A stretch of 62,348 nt of DNA from Erysipelotrichaceae bacterium (GCA_021209625.1 JAJOHZ010000018.1:1-62348); one strand, 5' to 3'. Positions 32,413-43,760 are shown, counted from the first letter of the stretch. Notes: a model not told the origin generated them from the sequence alone. Program-made: numbers and translations.

Positions 32413-33253
32413 TATTTGTGTTGATCACAAACTCAGGTACAACCTTCTTAACAATCTCATCATAGAGTTTATCAGAAGCTTGTATCTTAAAGACCAATGT
32501 CTTTGTCTTAAGTGTCATGCCTTGTGCGTCTTTCTCATACAAGAGAATATCATTGTATGAGACATACACTGGGTTTAACCCACATTGAAGTAGTCCACTA
32601 CTTAGGATATAACGCTCTTTGTTTTTAAATCCTTGATTATAATCTTTAGCCCATAAAGTAGCTTGTTGAAGTTCTTGATTCCTGGTTAGCTTGATATATT
32701 TGAAGGTTGTTCTAATGCTTAACCATAGTAATCCAATGAAGATCACCAACCAAACCAACACGATGGGTATATAATTGATAATTCTTTGCGTATGATCAAG
32801 CATGATTTCTGGATAAATTAAGGCTGAAACTTCATCTTCACTTAGCCCTGTGTCTTCCGCTATTTGTGCAATCATCGCATCTCTAATCAAGGTCATGTTT
32901 TCTTGAGAAAAGGTAATTCTTGATAAGATGAATAGCGTGTTTTCTTTAACTTCTTGTTGGGTAAACACAAAATAGTAGCCATCGTTTAGTTCATTGATGA
33001 ACCCTTTGAATCTAATTTCCTTACCTTGATATTCAATCTCAAAGTCCACATCAGTGTACTCACTGGAAAGTGGGACATTGAATTGATAGGCATTGGAGGT
33101 TGCGAAATCAGATTTTTCAGTAACACGACTGGAAAAGATTAATTTAATTCCTTCCGAAATGATGGTATTTCCAATAAGCAACATCACCAATGTCGAAAGA
33201 ATAAACAAACCACTCCACTTTAGTCCTGCTCTTTTAATGATTGATTTTGGCAT
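32396..33253 (-). CDS. hypothetical membrane protein
   Basis: Two TM segments; overlaps the metG stop by 1 nt; family not recognised. Confidence 0.6.
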   Translation of the reverse strand: MPKSIIKRAGLKWSGLFILSTLVMLLIGNTIISEGIKLIFSSRVTEKSDFATSNAYQFNVPLSSEYTDVDFEIEYQGKEIRFKGFINELNDGYYFVFTQQEVKENTLFILSRITFSQENMTLIRDAMIAQIAEDTGLSEDEVSALIYPEIMLDHTQRIINYIPIVLVWLVIFIGLLWLSIRTTFKYIKLTRNQELQQATLWAKDYNQGFKNKERYILSSGLLQCGLNPVYVSYNDILLYEKDAQGMTLKTKTLVFKIQASDKLYDEIVKKVVPEFVINTNKPVQE

Positions 33254-35187
33254 TAAGCAATCTTACTTCCTTTTTCACTGGAGTCAAATGTGACAAGTTC
33301 TTGTTTGCCTTCACTGTTGGTCGCCACTAAGATCATACCTTCAGATAATATCCCTCTTAGTTTGACAGGTTTCAAGTTGGTCACTAACATGACTTTCTTT
33401 CCTACAAGTTCTTCAGGTTTGAATTGAGCTGCGATGCCACTCACCACTTGATGAACACGTCCTCCTACATCAATCTGTGAGACAAGCAGTTTGTTTGCAT
33501 CAGGATGCACTTTACATTCTAAGATTTCTCCTACTTTAAACACCATTTTCTTGAAATCATCAATAGTAGCTTCAATCACTTCTTCAACCACAACTTCTTC
33601 TTTTCTCTCTTCTTTAGGAAGCAAAGCTTCATAGGTTTTCAAGACATCCTCCAAAACTAGACGAGGCATGATGATGATGTTTTCATTATGCAAAGTGTGT
33701 CCTGGTTTTAACACATCAAAATCGGTGAGTGATTCAAAGGAATTTACTGGATGATTAAGAATCAGCAACAGCTTATCACTTGTCTCTGGTACAAAACTAC
33801 GTAGCGCTACCGCCACAATACGAATGGTTTCAAGTAAGTTTTTGATCACTCGTGATAAACGTGCGCGTTGTGTTTCATCTTTCGCAATGTTCCAAGGCAG
33901 TGTTTCATCAATATACTTATTGGCACGTTTCGCAACTGTGATGATGGCTTCAATGCTTTCTGCTACCTTAAGTTCACTCATGGAAGTCACCATGTCTTTT
34001 TGAAGTGATAAAGCCAAATCAATCAATTCTTGATCCTCTGCAAGTGGTGCATCACTGTCTTCAATCACACCATTAAAATATTTCATGGACATGTTCCAAG
34101 TACGGTTGGCTAAATTACCGACGATGTTGACGATATCGGTGTTAATGCGTTCCACCATGCTAGGAATGGTAATGGAGCCATCATTCGCAAAAGGCATTTC
34201 ACGAAGCATGATGTAACGAACCCCATCCACACCAAAGAGTTTCACCATATCATCAGAATAAATGGTGTTGCCTTTGGATTTAGACATCTTCCCATCCCCA
34301 ACAAGGAGCCAAGGATGTCCAAACACTTGCTTAGGTAGTGGAAGATCCAATGCCATCAACATGATTGGCCAATACAACGTATGAAATCTTAAGATGTCTT
34401 TTCCAATTAAATGCACATCCGCAGGCCAGTATTTGTTAAAGAGTTCACCATGATTGCCATCCACATCATAACCTAGCCCGGTAATGTAGTTGGATAACGC
34501 ATCAATCCACACATAAACCACATGCTTATCATCAAAATCAACAGGAATTCCCCATTTAAAGGACGTTCTAGACACCGCAAGATCTTGAAGACCTGGTTTT
34601 AGAAAGTTGTTCACCATTTCATTTTTACGTGATGCGGGTTGAATAAACTCAGGATGTTCCTCAATGTGTTTCATGAGTCTATCTTGGTATTTTGAAAGTT
34701 TAAAGAAGTAAGACTCCTCTTTCGCTTTATGCACCTCTCTTCCACAATCAGGGCACTTACCGTTATCCAGTTGTGAATCGGTATAAAACGACTCACACGG
34801 TGTACAATACCATCCTTCATATTCAGACTTATAAATATCGCCTTGTTCATACAGTTTCTTAAAAATCTTTTGAACTTGTAATTCATGGTTTTCATCTGTG
34901 GTACGAATGAAGTAATCATAGTTAACATTCATACCATCAAACAAGGATTTGATCTGAGCAGCAACTCCATCCACAAACGCTTGTGGCGTTTGATTGGCTG
35001 CTAAGGCTTTCTCTTCAATTTTTTGTCCATGTTCATCTGTTCCAGTTTGAAAATAGACATCATAGCCTTCTTCTTTTTTAAATCGGGCAATCGCATCAGC
35101 CAACACAATTTCATAGACGTTACCAATATGAGGTTTGCCTGAAGTGTATGCGATAGCAGTGGTAATATAATAAGGGGTTTTGTTCAT
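33253..35187 (-). CDS. metG: Methionyl-tRNA synthetase with C-terminal Trbp111-like domain
   Basis: YTSGKPHIGNVYE, TGTDEHGQKIEEKA, MSKSKGNTI, VGEILECKVHPDANKLLVSQIDVG. Confidence 0.97.
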   Translation of the reverse strand: MNKTPYYITTAIAYTSGKPHIGNVYEIVLADAIARFKKEEGYDVYFQTGTDEHGQKIEEKALAANQTPQAFVDGVAAQIKSLFDGMNVNYDYFIRTTDENHELQVQKIFKKLYEQGDIYKSEYEGWYCTPCESFYTDSQLDNGKCPDCGREVHKAKEESYFFKLSKYQDRLMKHIEEHPEFIQPASRKNEMVNNFLKPGLQDLAVSRTSFKWGIPVDFDDKHVVYVWIDALSNYITGLGYDVDGNHGELFNKYWPADVHLIGKDILRFHTLYWPIMLMALDLPLPKQVFGHPWLLVGDGKMSKSKGNTIYSDDMVKLFGVDGVRYIMLREMPFANDGSITIPSMVERINTDIVNIVGNLANRTWNMSMKYFNGVIEDSDAPLAEDQELIDLALSLQKDMVTSMSELKVAESIEAIITVAKRANKYIDETLPWNIAKDETQRARLSRVIKNLLETIRIVAVALRSFVPETSDKLLLILNHPVNSFESLTDFDVLKPGHTLHNENIIIMPRLVLEDVLKTYEALLPKEERKEEVVVEEVIEATIDDFKKMVFKVGEILECKVHPDANKLLVSQIDVGGRVHQVVSGIAAQFKPEELVGKKVMLVTNLKPVKLRGILSEGMILVATNSEGKQELVTFDSSEKGSKIA

Positions 35188-35207
35188 AGGGTGTTCCTCT
35201 TTTTGAT

Positions 35208-35422
35208 AAAAAAACGACTGTCTAAGGACGCCTTACGCGCGGTACCACCTTAGTTCACAATCGTGCAACTTAATCCTTAACGCGGAAAGACGATGAATAT
35301 TACGTATCATATTCATAGACATAAGACCATTATGACTAATCTCAATCTGTGTTTTCACCCACCACACAGTCTCTACCAATGAGGATTAATCCCTCTTCTT
35401 ATGGACTCTTTTACACATTATA
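35208..35422 (-). promoter_or_regulatory. T-box leader upstream of metG with promoter TTTACA-17-TATAAT
   Basis: Minus strand contains AACTAAGGTGGTACCGCGCGT (T-box antiterminator core) followed by terminator arms ACGATTGTGAACTAAGG...CCTTAGACAGTCGTTTTTTT before metG. Confidence 0.92.
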
Positions 35423-35431
35423 GTCTACCCA

Positions 35432-35460
35432 CCAAGCGTTGTAAAGTTAACAACGCTTGG
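35432..35460. repeat. Perfect inverted repeat overlapping the rsmI stop and metG promoter -35
   Basis: CCAAGCGTTG-N9-CAACGCTTGG, with no T-run on either side. Confidence 0.75.
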
Positions 35461-36301
35461 AGTGATAGAGTTCATACACTTGTTTCTTACGATAACCACT
35501 AATCTTAGCCACTTCATTAATCGCATCTTTCGCAGAGTATCCATTAGAAATAAATTCTTCAATCTTGGCATACACATCGCTTAAGTCCATATCAGGAAGT
35601 TTTGTACCTTCATCTTTATCAATGATGAGCACCATTTCTCCTTTTAAATTGGTTGCTTCTTCAAGCAGTTCAGAGAGGGTTCCTCGCAAGAATTCTTCAT
35701 GCATCTTGGTGAGTTCTCTTACCAACACTGCTTTTCGATCACCCAAATATTCTAAACAATGTTTTAACGTCTTCGCAATACGATGAGGTGACTCATATAA
35801 AATGAGTGTGGCTTGATAATGACGAATACGAGTTAATACTCCCACAAGTTCTTTGGCTTGATTAGGAAGAAACCCATGGAAGTAGAATGGTTGTGTCACT
35901 AAGCCTGAAGCCACTAAGGCATTCAATAAGGCACTGCTTCCAGACACAGGAATAACATTGTATCCGTGTTGGATGACCGCATTCACAAGCTCATGTCCAG
36001 GATCAGAAATGAGTGGATACCCTGCATCGCTGATGAGAGCCACATGGTGGCCTTGGTGAAGTAACATGAGTATGCCTTTCACACTTTCACTTTCATTGAA
36101 CTTTTGATGTGAAATCAGTTTAGTCTTGATATTGAAATGCTTAAGCATCTTAGCACTGTGTCGGGTGTCTTCACAGGCAATCACATCCACTTCATTGAGA
36201 ATCTCAATGGCCCGTGGAGTCATTTCAGATAAATTTCCGATTGGAGTTGCGACGATGTACAGTTTAGGATGTTCACTTTCAAATGATTTTTGTCGGTTCA
36301 T
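35447..36301 (-). CDS. rsmI: 16S rRNA 2'-O-ribose C1402 methyltransferase
   Basis: LYIVATPIGNLSEMTPRAIEIL, CEDTRHSAKML, ISDAGYPLISDPGHELV. Confidence 0.95.
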   Translation of the reverse strand: MNRQKSFESEHPKLYIVATPIGNLSEMTPRAIEILNEVDVIACEDTRHSAKMLKHFNIKTKLISHQKFNESESVKGILMLLHQGHHVALISDAGYPLISDPGHELVNAVIQHGYNVIPVSGSSALLNALVASGLVTQPFYFHGFLPNQAKELVGVLTRIRHYQATLILYESPHRIAKTLKHCLEYLGDRKAVLVRELTKMHEEFLRGTLSELLEEATNLKGEMVLIIDKDEGTKLPDMDLSDVYAKIEEFISNGYSAKDAINEVAKISGYRKKQVYELYHSKRC

Positions 36302-37095
36302 GAAGCAGTTCCTCCATGAGAGTTAATGTCATCCAATGTCACAAACAGTACTTCACTGCGATTATCCAGTTTGATGACTTTTTGTATGACATTCAGTCCT
36401 ACTACCTTATACGGTTGTCCTTTATAGTTGATGATAGAGTTTTGCTTTGGAAACAACTCTTTATATTCCTTGTATTGTTCATCCTCACATTTCAAACAGC
36501 ACATGAGTTTTCCACATTGACCTGAAAGCTTTTGAGTATTGAGTGATAACCCTTGGTTTTTCGCCATATTGATGGAAATCACATCAAACTTGGTTTTATA
36601 GCGTGAACAACACGTCTCTTGTCCACATGTTCCAATTCCTCCAACCACTTTTGCTTTATCACGGGCTCCCACTTGTCTTAAATCAATGCGGGTTTTGAAA
36701 GTCGAAGATAAATCTTTGAGCAGTTCTCTAAAATCCACGCGATCATCACTCACATACATGATGGATAGTTTTGATTGATCAAGGGAATATTCTGTACTGA
36801 CCACATTCATCACTAATCGATGTTGCGCAATGAGTCGCACCACTTGTGGACGAACCTTCTTGTTTAAGACTGAGATTTCCCCAAAGGCATCAAAATCTTC
36901 CTTTTGTGCTTTACGCACATAAAAGGTTTCACTTTCTTCCTCAGTGAGTTCAGGCATGGACTTCACCTTCGCTAACTCAAGCCCTTTATGAGATTGAATG
37001 ATGATGGCTTCATTGAGTTTAAGTTCTTCATCATCATGGACAAGTACGTTTTCTACACGTTGATTGTAGAGTGTACGGGCTATAAAGCTTTTCAT
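36298..37095 (-). CDS. ricT: PSP1-domain protein RicT/YaaT
   Basis: RIDLRQVGARDKAKVVGGIGTCGQETCCSRY, LSGQCGKLMCCLKCE. Confidence 0.93.
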   Translation of the reverse strand: MKSFIARTLYNQRVENVLVHDDEELKLNEAIIIQSHKGLELAKVKSMPELTEEESETFYVRKAQKEDFDAFGEISVLNKKVRPQVVRLIAQHRLVMNVVSTEYSLDQSKLSIMYVSDDRVDFRELLKDLSSTFKTRIDLRQVGARDKAKVVGGIGTCGQETCCSRYKTKFDVISINMAKNQGLSLNTQKLSGQCGKLMCCLKCEDEQYKEYKELFPKQNSIINYKGQPYKVVGLNVIQKVIKLDNRSEVLFVTLDDINSHGGTAS

Positions 37096-38120
37096 ACGCT
37101 CTCCTCCTTTAAAATGTTTCCCAGTTCAATTAACCACAAATCAACACAAAGATTAAGATTAGCGTTGTGGGTTAAGTTTTGTTGGCACTGTTGGGTTAAG
37201 ATGAGTCCTTCTAATCCTTGTTTAGGGGTTAACCTCACATTGAAAGGAGATTGAAGGGCAGCTACTTCTTTGAATAGGCGACTTAGGATGGTTAATGTGT
37301 CATTCACAATCTCTTTTGCTTGTGTCTCTTTAAGATTAAACACCGTTTTCTGTCCATGAACCATGAAAGGATGACGTTCATTGATCATCGTAATGCTTTT
37401 CTTAAAGGCATCAATGGCTAAAGGAAAACTTTCTTTATTTTTAAGTTTCTCGACATCCAATCGTGAAGAGGCACAGGCTTCATAGGCATACCATGTGAGT
37501 TCATCCGATGCTTCTAATCCTTCAAATTGTGAAGGATGAAAGGATTCAACTTTATTGGTGCATCGAATGATTTGTGAGCGTGAACGAATCGTTGGTAATA
37601 CACTGTTTTCATCGGTGGTGGTTAGGATGATGGTGAGTGAAGACGATTGAGGCTCTTCTATGAATTTTAGTAGTGAGTTGGCCGCTTCAGAGGAACTGTG
37701 TTCAATGTGATGTATAATCACATATTTCTTTTGAGCTTGTTCAAGTGCTGTGTTAGCTAAATCACTTTGCATTTGAAGAATGTCTTCTTTTTTTATGCTT
37801 GAAGGATAACTATTGATGATGACTCCATCACTATAGAGGTTCTTACTCACTCTAAGACATGAATCACACACTGAACAGGCCAAGACATCTGGTTGTTCAC
37901 ACACTAAACTTTGCGCCATGAGCAAGGCTATTTGAAGCAGTTGGGTCTGATCACTGCCTGTTAATAAGTAGGCATGATTGACTTTGTTGTTTTGAAAACT
38001 GTTTTTTAAGATTTGATAGACAATGGGTTGAGATTCAAGAAGCTGAGAAGATGTAAAAAGCGGCACCAATGGTGATGCTGAAGCCATTTCTTGGGCTGTC
38101 GCTTTTTTCTTCCTAGCCAT
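37092..38120 (-). CDS. holB: DNA polymerase III subunit delta'
   Basis: NHAYLLTGSD, CSVCDSC, AANSLLKFIEEPQSSSLTIILTT; between tmk and ricT. Confidence 0.9.
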   Translation of the reverse strand: MARKKKATAQEMASASPLVPLFTSSQLLESQPIVYQILKNSFQNNKVNHAYLLTGSDQTQLLQIALLMAQSLVCEQPDVLACSVCDSCLRVSKNLYSDGVIINSYPSSIKKEDILQMQSDLANTALEQAQKKYVIIHHIEHSSSEAANSLLKFIEEPQSSSLTIILTTTDENSVLPTIRSRSQIIRCTNKVESFHPSQFEGLEASDELTWYAYEACASSRLDVEKLKNKESFPLAIDAFKKSITMINERHPFMVHGQKTVFNLKETQAKEIVNDTLTILSRLFKEVAALQSPFNVRLTPKQGLEGLILTQQCQQNLTHNANLNLCVDLWLIELGNILKEESV

Positions 38121-38122
38121 GA

Positions 38123-38749
38123 TTAATCCAATACCCTCTCATGAATTGTTTTTAAAGCTTCTTGCACAATCGCTGTGATGGATCGGTTTGCATCAATCTT
38201 CACAATACGATCTTTGAATCGTTCTACCACCTGTTCATACCCTTTCACCACTTCAAGATGAAATGAAATATCTTCTTGATCAAGACGATCTTTAAACTTA
38301 CGTGAGGTAATGCGTGATAATCCTGTTTGCGCATTCACATCTAAGTATAGGGTTAACTCAGGCATATGATCATCAATCGCAAATTGATTGATTTGAAACA
38401 CTTCATCAATTCCAATCCCTCGACCAACCCCTTGATAAGCCAAAGATGAATCAACAAAACGATCACAAATCACAAGTTTTTGTGCCTCTAAAGCAGGTAG
38501 TATTTTCTCCACAAGATGTTGACGACGAGAAGCGGCATAAAGTAAGGCTTCTGTACGAATATCCATCTTGGTATTTTTCGGATCTAAGATGACATTTCGG
38601 ATTTCTTCCGCAATCTCAATCCCTCCAGGTTCACGTGTATACACCACATCGTACCCTTCGTTTTTGAGTGCTTCCACCACTTTTCGTGATATGGTGGTTT
38701 TACCACTACCATCTGGACCTTCAAAGGTAATGAATCCAGTTTTTTTCAT
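38123..38749 (-). CDS. tmk: Thymidylate kinase
   Basis: GFITFEGPDGSGKTTISRKV, YTREPGG, CDRFVDSSLAYQG. Confidence 0.96.
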   Translation of the reverse strand: MKKTGFITFEGPDGSGKTTISRKVVEALKNEGYDVVYTREPGGIEIAEEIRNVILDPKNTKMDIRTEALLYAASRRQHLVEKILPALEAQKLVICDRFVDSSLAYQGVGRGIGIDEVFQINQFAIDDHMPELTLYLDVNAQTGLSRITSRKFKDRLDQEDISFHLEVVKGYEQVVERFKDRIVKIDANRSITAIVQEALKTIHERVLD

Positions 38750-38829
38750 AAATCTCTCCTCATCGTATTATACCACAGCCAAAGTCTTCGTTTAAGCACC
38801 ATTTCAAGGAATAGTGGTATAATGTCCCT

Positions 38830-39363
38830 ATGAAAAAAAATGAGAAAACAACCGTAACAAAGCAAGTATATAAAGGAAAAATCCTGAATGTCTATGCGAA
38901 TGAAGTGGACATTGATGGTGAGAAAGGATATCGCGAACTGATTGAACATTCGGGTGGAGTGTGCATCTGTGCCATTGATGAAAACAATGAGGTAATTGTG
39001 GTTGAACAATACCGTTATGGTTCACAGAAATTCATGATTGAATTGGTGGCTGGAAAACTGGGCTATCAAGAAGATCCATTGGTGTGTGCACAACGTGAAC
39101 TGCTTGAAGAAAGTGGGTATCATAGCACTTCATTCACTTACATGGGCTCTTTTTATCCCACACCTGCTTATAACTCTGAAAAGATTGCCTGTTATATGGC
39201 CACTGATCTCACCTTCATTGAACAAAATCTTGATCCTGGAGAACATTTAGAAGTGAAGAAGATTTCTTTAAAAACACTTAAATCAATGATACTGAATCAT
39301 GAAATCGAAGATGGAAAAACCATTGCGCTTGTTTTAAAAGTCTGTTCAGTCAAAGGAATATGA
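38830..39363 (+). CDS. NUDIX hydrolase (ADP-ribose pyrophosphatase-like)
   Basis: Nudix box GKLGYQEDPLVCAQRELLEESGY. Confidence 0.9.
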   Translation: MKKNEKTTVTKQVYKGKILNVYANEVDIDGEKGYRELIEHSGGVCICAIDENNEVIVVEQYRYGSQKFMIELVAGKLGYQEDPLVCAQRELLEESGYHSTSFTYMGSFYPTPAYNSEKIACYMATDLTFIEQNLDPGEHLEVKKISLKTLKSMILNHEIEDGKTIALVLKVCSVKGI

Positions 39364-39408
39364 TTATGGACTTAAGTCCACTATAATAATCAAAAAAAGG
39401 AGAAAGAC

Positions 39409-39636
39409 ATGACACGTTTACAAGCCTTAAAAATCGTTAATATTATCTTAGCCTTAAGTTTCTTCATGGTTTCGATTCCAGGAGTCATTCAATTTGTGAC
39501 TCAAGGAGCCATTCCATATTCCACCTTTAGATCCATTCATCCGATTGCGGGAACCATCTTCACCTTAGCAGGATTCACCCACGTGGCTCTTAACTACAAG
39601 TGGATTAAGGTCAACTACTTTAAAAAGAAGAAATAA
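39409..39636 (+). CDS. Small two-TM protein (DUF4405-like)
   Basis: 75 aa; two hydrophobic segments with conserved-looking HP and H residues (IHPIAGTIFTLAGFTHVALNYKWIK). Confidence 0.55.
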   Translation: MTRLQALKIVNIILALSFFMVSIPGVIQFVTQGAIPYSTFRSIHPIAGTIFTLAGFTHVALNYKWIKVNYFKKKK

Positions 39637-39641
39637 ACAGT

Positions 39642-39662
39642 AAAGGAGCTTAACGCTCCTTT
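39642..39662. terminator. Bidirectional intrinsic terminator
   Basis: AAAGGAGC-ttaac-GCTCCTTT, overlapping the mal 3' end. Confidence 0.7.
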
Positions 39663-40911
39663 TGCTTGTTTTGATAATGATGTAAAGCACGAATACGATT
39701 CATTTCATTGGTCACAATCATGAATCCTTCATCCACACCCATACCTGGTTTTGCGAGCATTTGCATTGGATGTGTGGCCATGGCCACATGAGCACACACT
39801 TGAGCAGAACGATCGGTTTCATTGCATGTTCCCCCTTGATAAGCTAGAACTGATGTTCCCTTACAGTATAAGTTTGCTTCAATGGTGTTATGAATGCTAC
39901 CTAAATCAGGTGTTTTAATTTGCACCATGTGTCCTGCTTTATGATCCACAAACAGTTTGATGTCTTCCAATGTGTTGCACCATTCATCTGCCACAATCTT
40001 AACTTTTACCCCTTGCTCATCCACCATTCGAGTCAATGTCGCAAGTGCTTCAATCTGAGCTTCTCTTTCTCCCATATCCACGGGACCTTCGATGTTTAAA
40101 TCAAAGGGTTGAGCTCGATCAACACATACTTTTAGGTAGTCCACTATTTTTTGATAATCATTCTCAAAGATAAGGCCTAACGTCCCATATAAATCCAAAT
40201 GCAAGGTTGGAGTGTATGATTCATCGCCTCGTTTATCCAAAATACGTTTTGATAACCACGTAATATAATCAAGAAGCAATTCACCTTGATACCCAAGTTT
40301 GGTAGGAACATGATTGATGAGTGCATGCGGTAATACATCCGCTTGTTTAATGATCATTTATCAACGTTATTGTAGCGATCATCCCCTGATTGCATGAAAA
40401 TAGGGATAGGATCATCACTGACTTGGGTGTCATACTCTTTAGCCACAATATCAGCCATGAACGTATGATGCGCTTTCGCGACCCCATCCAACAAGGCTTG
40501 ACTTAGTCCATACCGTAACGCTGTATGGAGTGGTTTTTGAGTGTTTGGATTAATGAGTGTGTCAACCAAAGTGGCTAAACGTCTGAATGAATCCAATTCT
40601 TGATTAATCAGGTGAGGTTTCACAACCTCTTCAATGACATGCATGTAGTCTTGGGCTAGAAATAATGGATCTCTTCCACCTGCGCCTGAATATTGCACCG
40701 CTGCACAGTCTCCAAACGCAATTTGTTGGTCTTCTAACACCAGCATGACACTGATGGACTCTCCCGCAACACGAACACTGGTAAATCCAGGTGTCACTGG
40801 ATTTCCTACATACGTTTGACCATCTGACACCGCATTGGTCTTAATCGCTTTTTGATCATCAAAGAAGAACCCTGTTTTCCCTGGTGATGTTAATACATCG
40901 ATGATTTTCAT
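39650..40911 (-). pseudogene. mal: Methylaspartate ammonia-lyase, split into two ORFs overlapping by ATGA
   Basis: N-part ends QSGDDRYNNVDK*; C-part begins MIIKQADVLPHALIN and contains ADEWCNTLEDIK, VQIKTPDLG, GGTCNETDRSA, LAKPGMGVDEG. Confidence 0.92.
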
Positions 40912-42374
40912 TGTTGTTCTCCCTTGCTACCGCGTCCAATGAGTTTACCTTTACCAATCGCATACACATCATCAATAACCATCTGAAAGTCAACACTACG
41001 ATTCTCATAAGCTGCACGCTCTTGTAGTTTCTGTGCATGAAAAGCTTTGATTTCGTCACTGAATGGAAGATTACCTACTTCTAAGAAGCGAATAGCACCT
41101 ACATTGTCTCGTGCTGGTAAGATAAGTCCTTTATTAAATTTACTTGGCGCAAATGGAATATCAATGACTCCAGCCTCAAATCCTCGAATGGTTCCTACCG
41201 CAATATCCCCTTCTCCTAATTCAAAGAGTTTATCCACAATGGAGCGTGTCTCTTGTTCAATGATGCTCATTTCTGCTTTTAATTCTTGTGTTAGAGGCAT
41301 TCTTTGATCCTTTAACATACTCACCACTTGTTTGGTGGTCATTAAACCTTGAGCATTGGCTGCCATGGTAGGAATTCCCATGGCTTCATGAGGAGACTTC
41401 ACAATGACTTTGGTTGCACCCGCAAACGCTGCAGTAGCTGCACCCCATGAAATAACCCCATACGCTTTCGCTTCATCTTGAGGAAAGCCACCCATCCATT
41501 GATGCATCACAGTCGTAATCTTCATGTCTGTGTATCCATGTTCTTCAAGATAGGATTGGGTTAAACTCTCTAAAGTACGTATCGCAGCCACATCTTGAAT
41601 AAGATTGCCACATTGACCATAGCCTACGGTGATGTCTTTAACCCCTTGCTCAGCCGCAAGTAAACTCTCTACAATCGCCACCGCATGAGAAATGCTTGGT
41701 GGAACTAGAGTGCCTGTCAATGGACCAAAAGGTTCACGATTGATGGAAATTCCTTGTTCTTCATATAAACCAATGAGACGATCCACATACATCCAATCAC
41801 GAATGGTTTGTTCCAAAGAGATGTTCTTGGAATAAGGAATATTATAGGAGATACCTCCACCTTCAAAAGAAGTGAAACCTCCTGCTAAGGTAATCTCAGC
41901 AAGTAAGCGAGCATCAGGGGTACCATGTCTTACTTGAACGGGAACCTTCACCGATTGAATTAATCGACGACAACCACTCACCCCATGATTGACAGCTGGA
42001 AACCCATTGAGTAAGGAGCGTCCTTCCACAATGCTTTCCTCCAATCCTTGTTGGGCTTCTTGAAAACGTTTATGACGGGTATAACTATCAATGGTGGAGG
42101 GTAAGCAATCCGCTGTTCCTACATCCTGAAGGTATTGAAGTAATTCAATGTGCTTGTCTAAAGCAGCCACACCCGCTCGTGGTTGAATAAGGATGTATTG
42201 ATTCTTTTTCGCATCCGCTAATAATGAGGAAAAGGACAGATGTGCTGGTAAGCTTTTTTGAAATACAAAAGCCTCCTCTAGATTCACTTCTTTGCCCGTT
42301 GGCCAATCTAAAAGGACGTTTTCTCTAATCTGCATGAATTCGTTTAAGTCTAATTTTTTATTTTTAATGTTCAT
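40908..42374 (-). CDS. glmE: Glutamate mutase epsilon subunit
   Basis: [63 protein letters not shown]. Confidence 0.95.
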   Translation of the reverse strand: MNIKNKKLDLNEFMQIRENVLLDWPTGKEVNLEEAFVFQKSLPAHLSFSSLLADAKKNQYILIQPRAGVAALDKHIELLQYLQDVGTADCLPSTIDSYTRHKRFQEAQQGLEESIVEGRSLLNGFPAVNHGVSGCRRLIQSVKVPVQVRHGTPDARLLAEITLAGGFTSFEGGGISYNIPYSKNISLEQTIRDWMYVDRLIGLYEEQGISINREPFGPLTGTLVPPSISHAVAIVESLLAAEQGVKDITVGYGQCGNLIQDVAAIRTLESLTQSYLEEHGYTDMKITTVMHQWMGGFPQDEAKAYGVISWGAATAAFAGATKVIVKSPHEAMGIPTMAANAQGLMTTKQVVSMLKDQRMPLTQELKAEMSIIEQETRSIVDKLFELGEGDIAVGTIRGFEAGVIDIPFAPSKFNKGLILPARDNVGAIRFLEVGNLPFSDEIKAFHAQKLQERAAYENRSVDFQMVIDDVYAIGKGKLIGRGSKGEQQ

Positions 42375-43760
42375 TTAAACCTCGATGATGGCTTCCTTCA
42401 TCAGTGTGAGTGCTTGTTTTGGATAGTGGATGGATAGTAATCCCATTGCCGCAAGAATGTATTGTTTATCTAAGTAATAATTGGGAGCCGTTGGCTTTAA
42501 ACTGAATGGATTCTTAGGATCGTATTGAGCTGCTCGTAGGGCTGATCGGATGTTGTGATGATAAATCAGTGGGCCTCCAGTTCCGATCACATGATGAACA
42601 TGGGATAAATCTTTACCGGTTTGTTGGTAAATGGTTCCAAATGGAGTGTAGTGTACTTCCAGTGTTCCCGCATGTCGAGTCACACTTTCTTTCACCGCAA
42701 TTTCCGCAGCCACATCATCTAAGGTTTTGAGTAATCCAGGTTCACTGACAAAACTTTCAGGATGGGCTTCTAAATCTTTAAGAATTTGATGAACCACCTC
42801 AACGCTGGTTGGAATGGTGGCCGCAATGCCTTCAATACCAACAACCTCTACTAAAGAAGGTAAACTGTATCTAGCTCCTAAGTCTCCTTCCACCGTTCTT
42901 TTAACTTTTAAATCGGATAGTCCTTTCATTAACACATTGGATTGCGTAGGATGGCCTTCTGCCACACTGTGAACATCGGTGGTTGCTCCTCCCACATCCA
43001 CAATAAGTAACTCTCCAATTCCCTTACCCCCAATATGCCCATAAGCCAGCAGTTCTGCCGCAAGCAAGACCGCTGAAGGTGTTGGCATGAGAATATTGTC
43101 GATGGTACTTTGAACTTGACTTAATCCCTTTGCGACCACGATGTGTTCTAAGAAGATGTCTCGTATTAAAGATCGTGCTGAATCAATTTTAAGCTCATTC
43201 AACACTGGCATGACATTGTCAGCCACATGCACTTTCCAATCATGTTCAGATAAAATGGTCTTCACTTGATCTTGAATGGCTTTATTTCCTGCATACACAA
43301 GTGGGCATCTTATCTTAAGTTTCGTCAGTTGATGAGCATTATGAAGCACCACCTTTTGATTGCCTCCATCAATCCCACCCGTAAAAAGAAGGATATCAGG
43401 TTTAAGTTTCGCAATCTCTTCCAGTTCTGATTCATTGAGTTCATAGGAATAGGTTTTGAGTATCTTAGCCCCTGCACTTAGGGCAGCACGTTTGGCTGCT
43501 TCCATGGTGAGTTGGGGAACCAATCCAATCGCAATCATCTTGAGTCCACCCGCTGCGCTTGAACACGCATAACGAACAGGCCATTCACTGATTCCTGTCA
43601 TGGTCGCCAGTTTTTCAATGGCTTTTTCTAGTCCGATGTTAATATCTTCTTTTACAGTGGTAAAGGATTGAGTACGACCTAAAATACGAGGTTCATCCAC
43701 ATCAATGCCCACCACTTTTGTGTACGTTGATCCAAAATCAATGCACAATATGGGTTTCAT
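42375..43760 (-). CDS. glmL: Glutamate mutase accessory/reactivating protein GlmL/MutL
   Basis: [42 protein letters not shown]. Confidence 0.93.
   Translation of the reverse strand: MKPILCIDFGSTYTKVVGIDVDEPRILGRTQSFTTVKEDINIGLEKAIEKLATMTGISEWPVRYACSSAAGGLKMIAIGLVPQLTMEAAKRAALSAGAKILKTYSYELNESELEEIAKLKPDILLFTGGIDGGNQKVVLHNAHQLTKLKIRCPLVYAGNKAIQDQVKTILSEHDWKVHVADNVMPVLNELKIDSARSLIRDIFLEHIVVAKGLSQVQSTIDNILMPTPSAVLLAAELLAYGHIGGKGIGELLIVDVGGATTDVHSVAEGHPTQSNVLMKGLSDLKVKRTVEGDLGARYSLPSLVEVVGIEGIAATIPTSVEVVHQILKDLEAHPESFVSEPGLLKTLDDVAAEIAVKESVTRHAGTLEVHYTPFGTIYQQTGKDLSHVHHVIGTGGPLIYHHNIRSALRAAQYDPKNPFSLKPTAPNYYLDKQYILAAMGLLSIHYPKQALTLMKEAIIEV

Noticed and set aside
35432-35460. Calling the rsmI/metG inverted repeat an intrinsic terminator
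   Set aside because: No T-run follows the hairpin on either strand
40354-40911. TGA recoding (code 4 or selenocysteine) as explanation for the mal split
   Set aside because: The continuation is in a different frame, so TGA read-through would not restore Mal; TGA is also used as a normal stop elsewhere (e.g. YigZ, ABC ATPase 51379)
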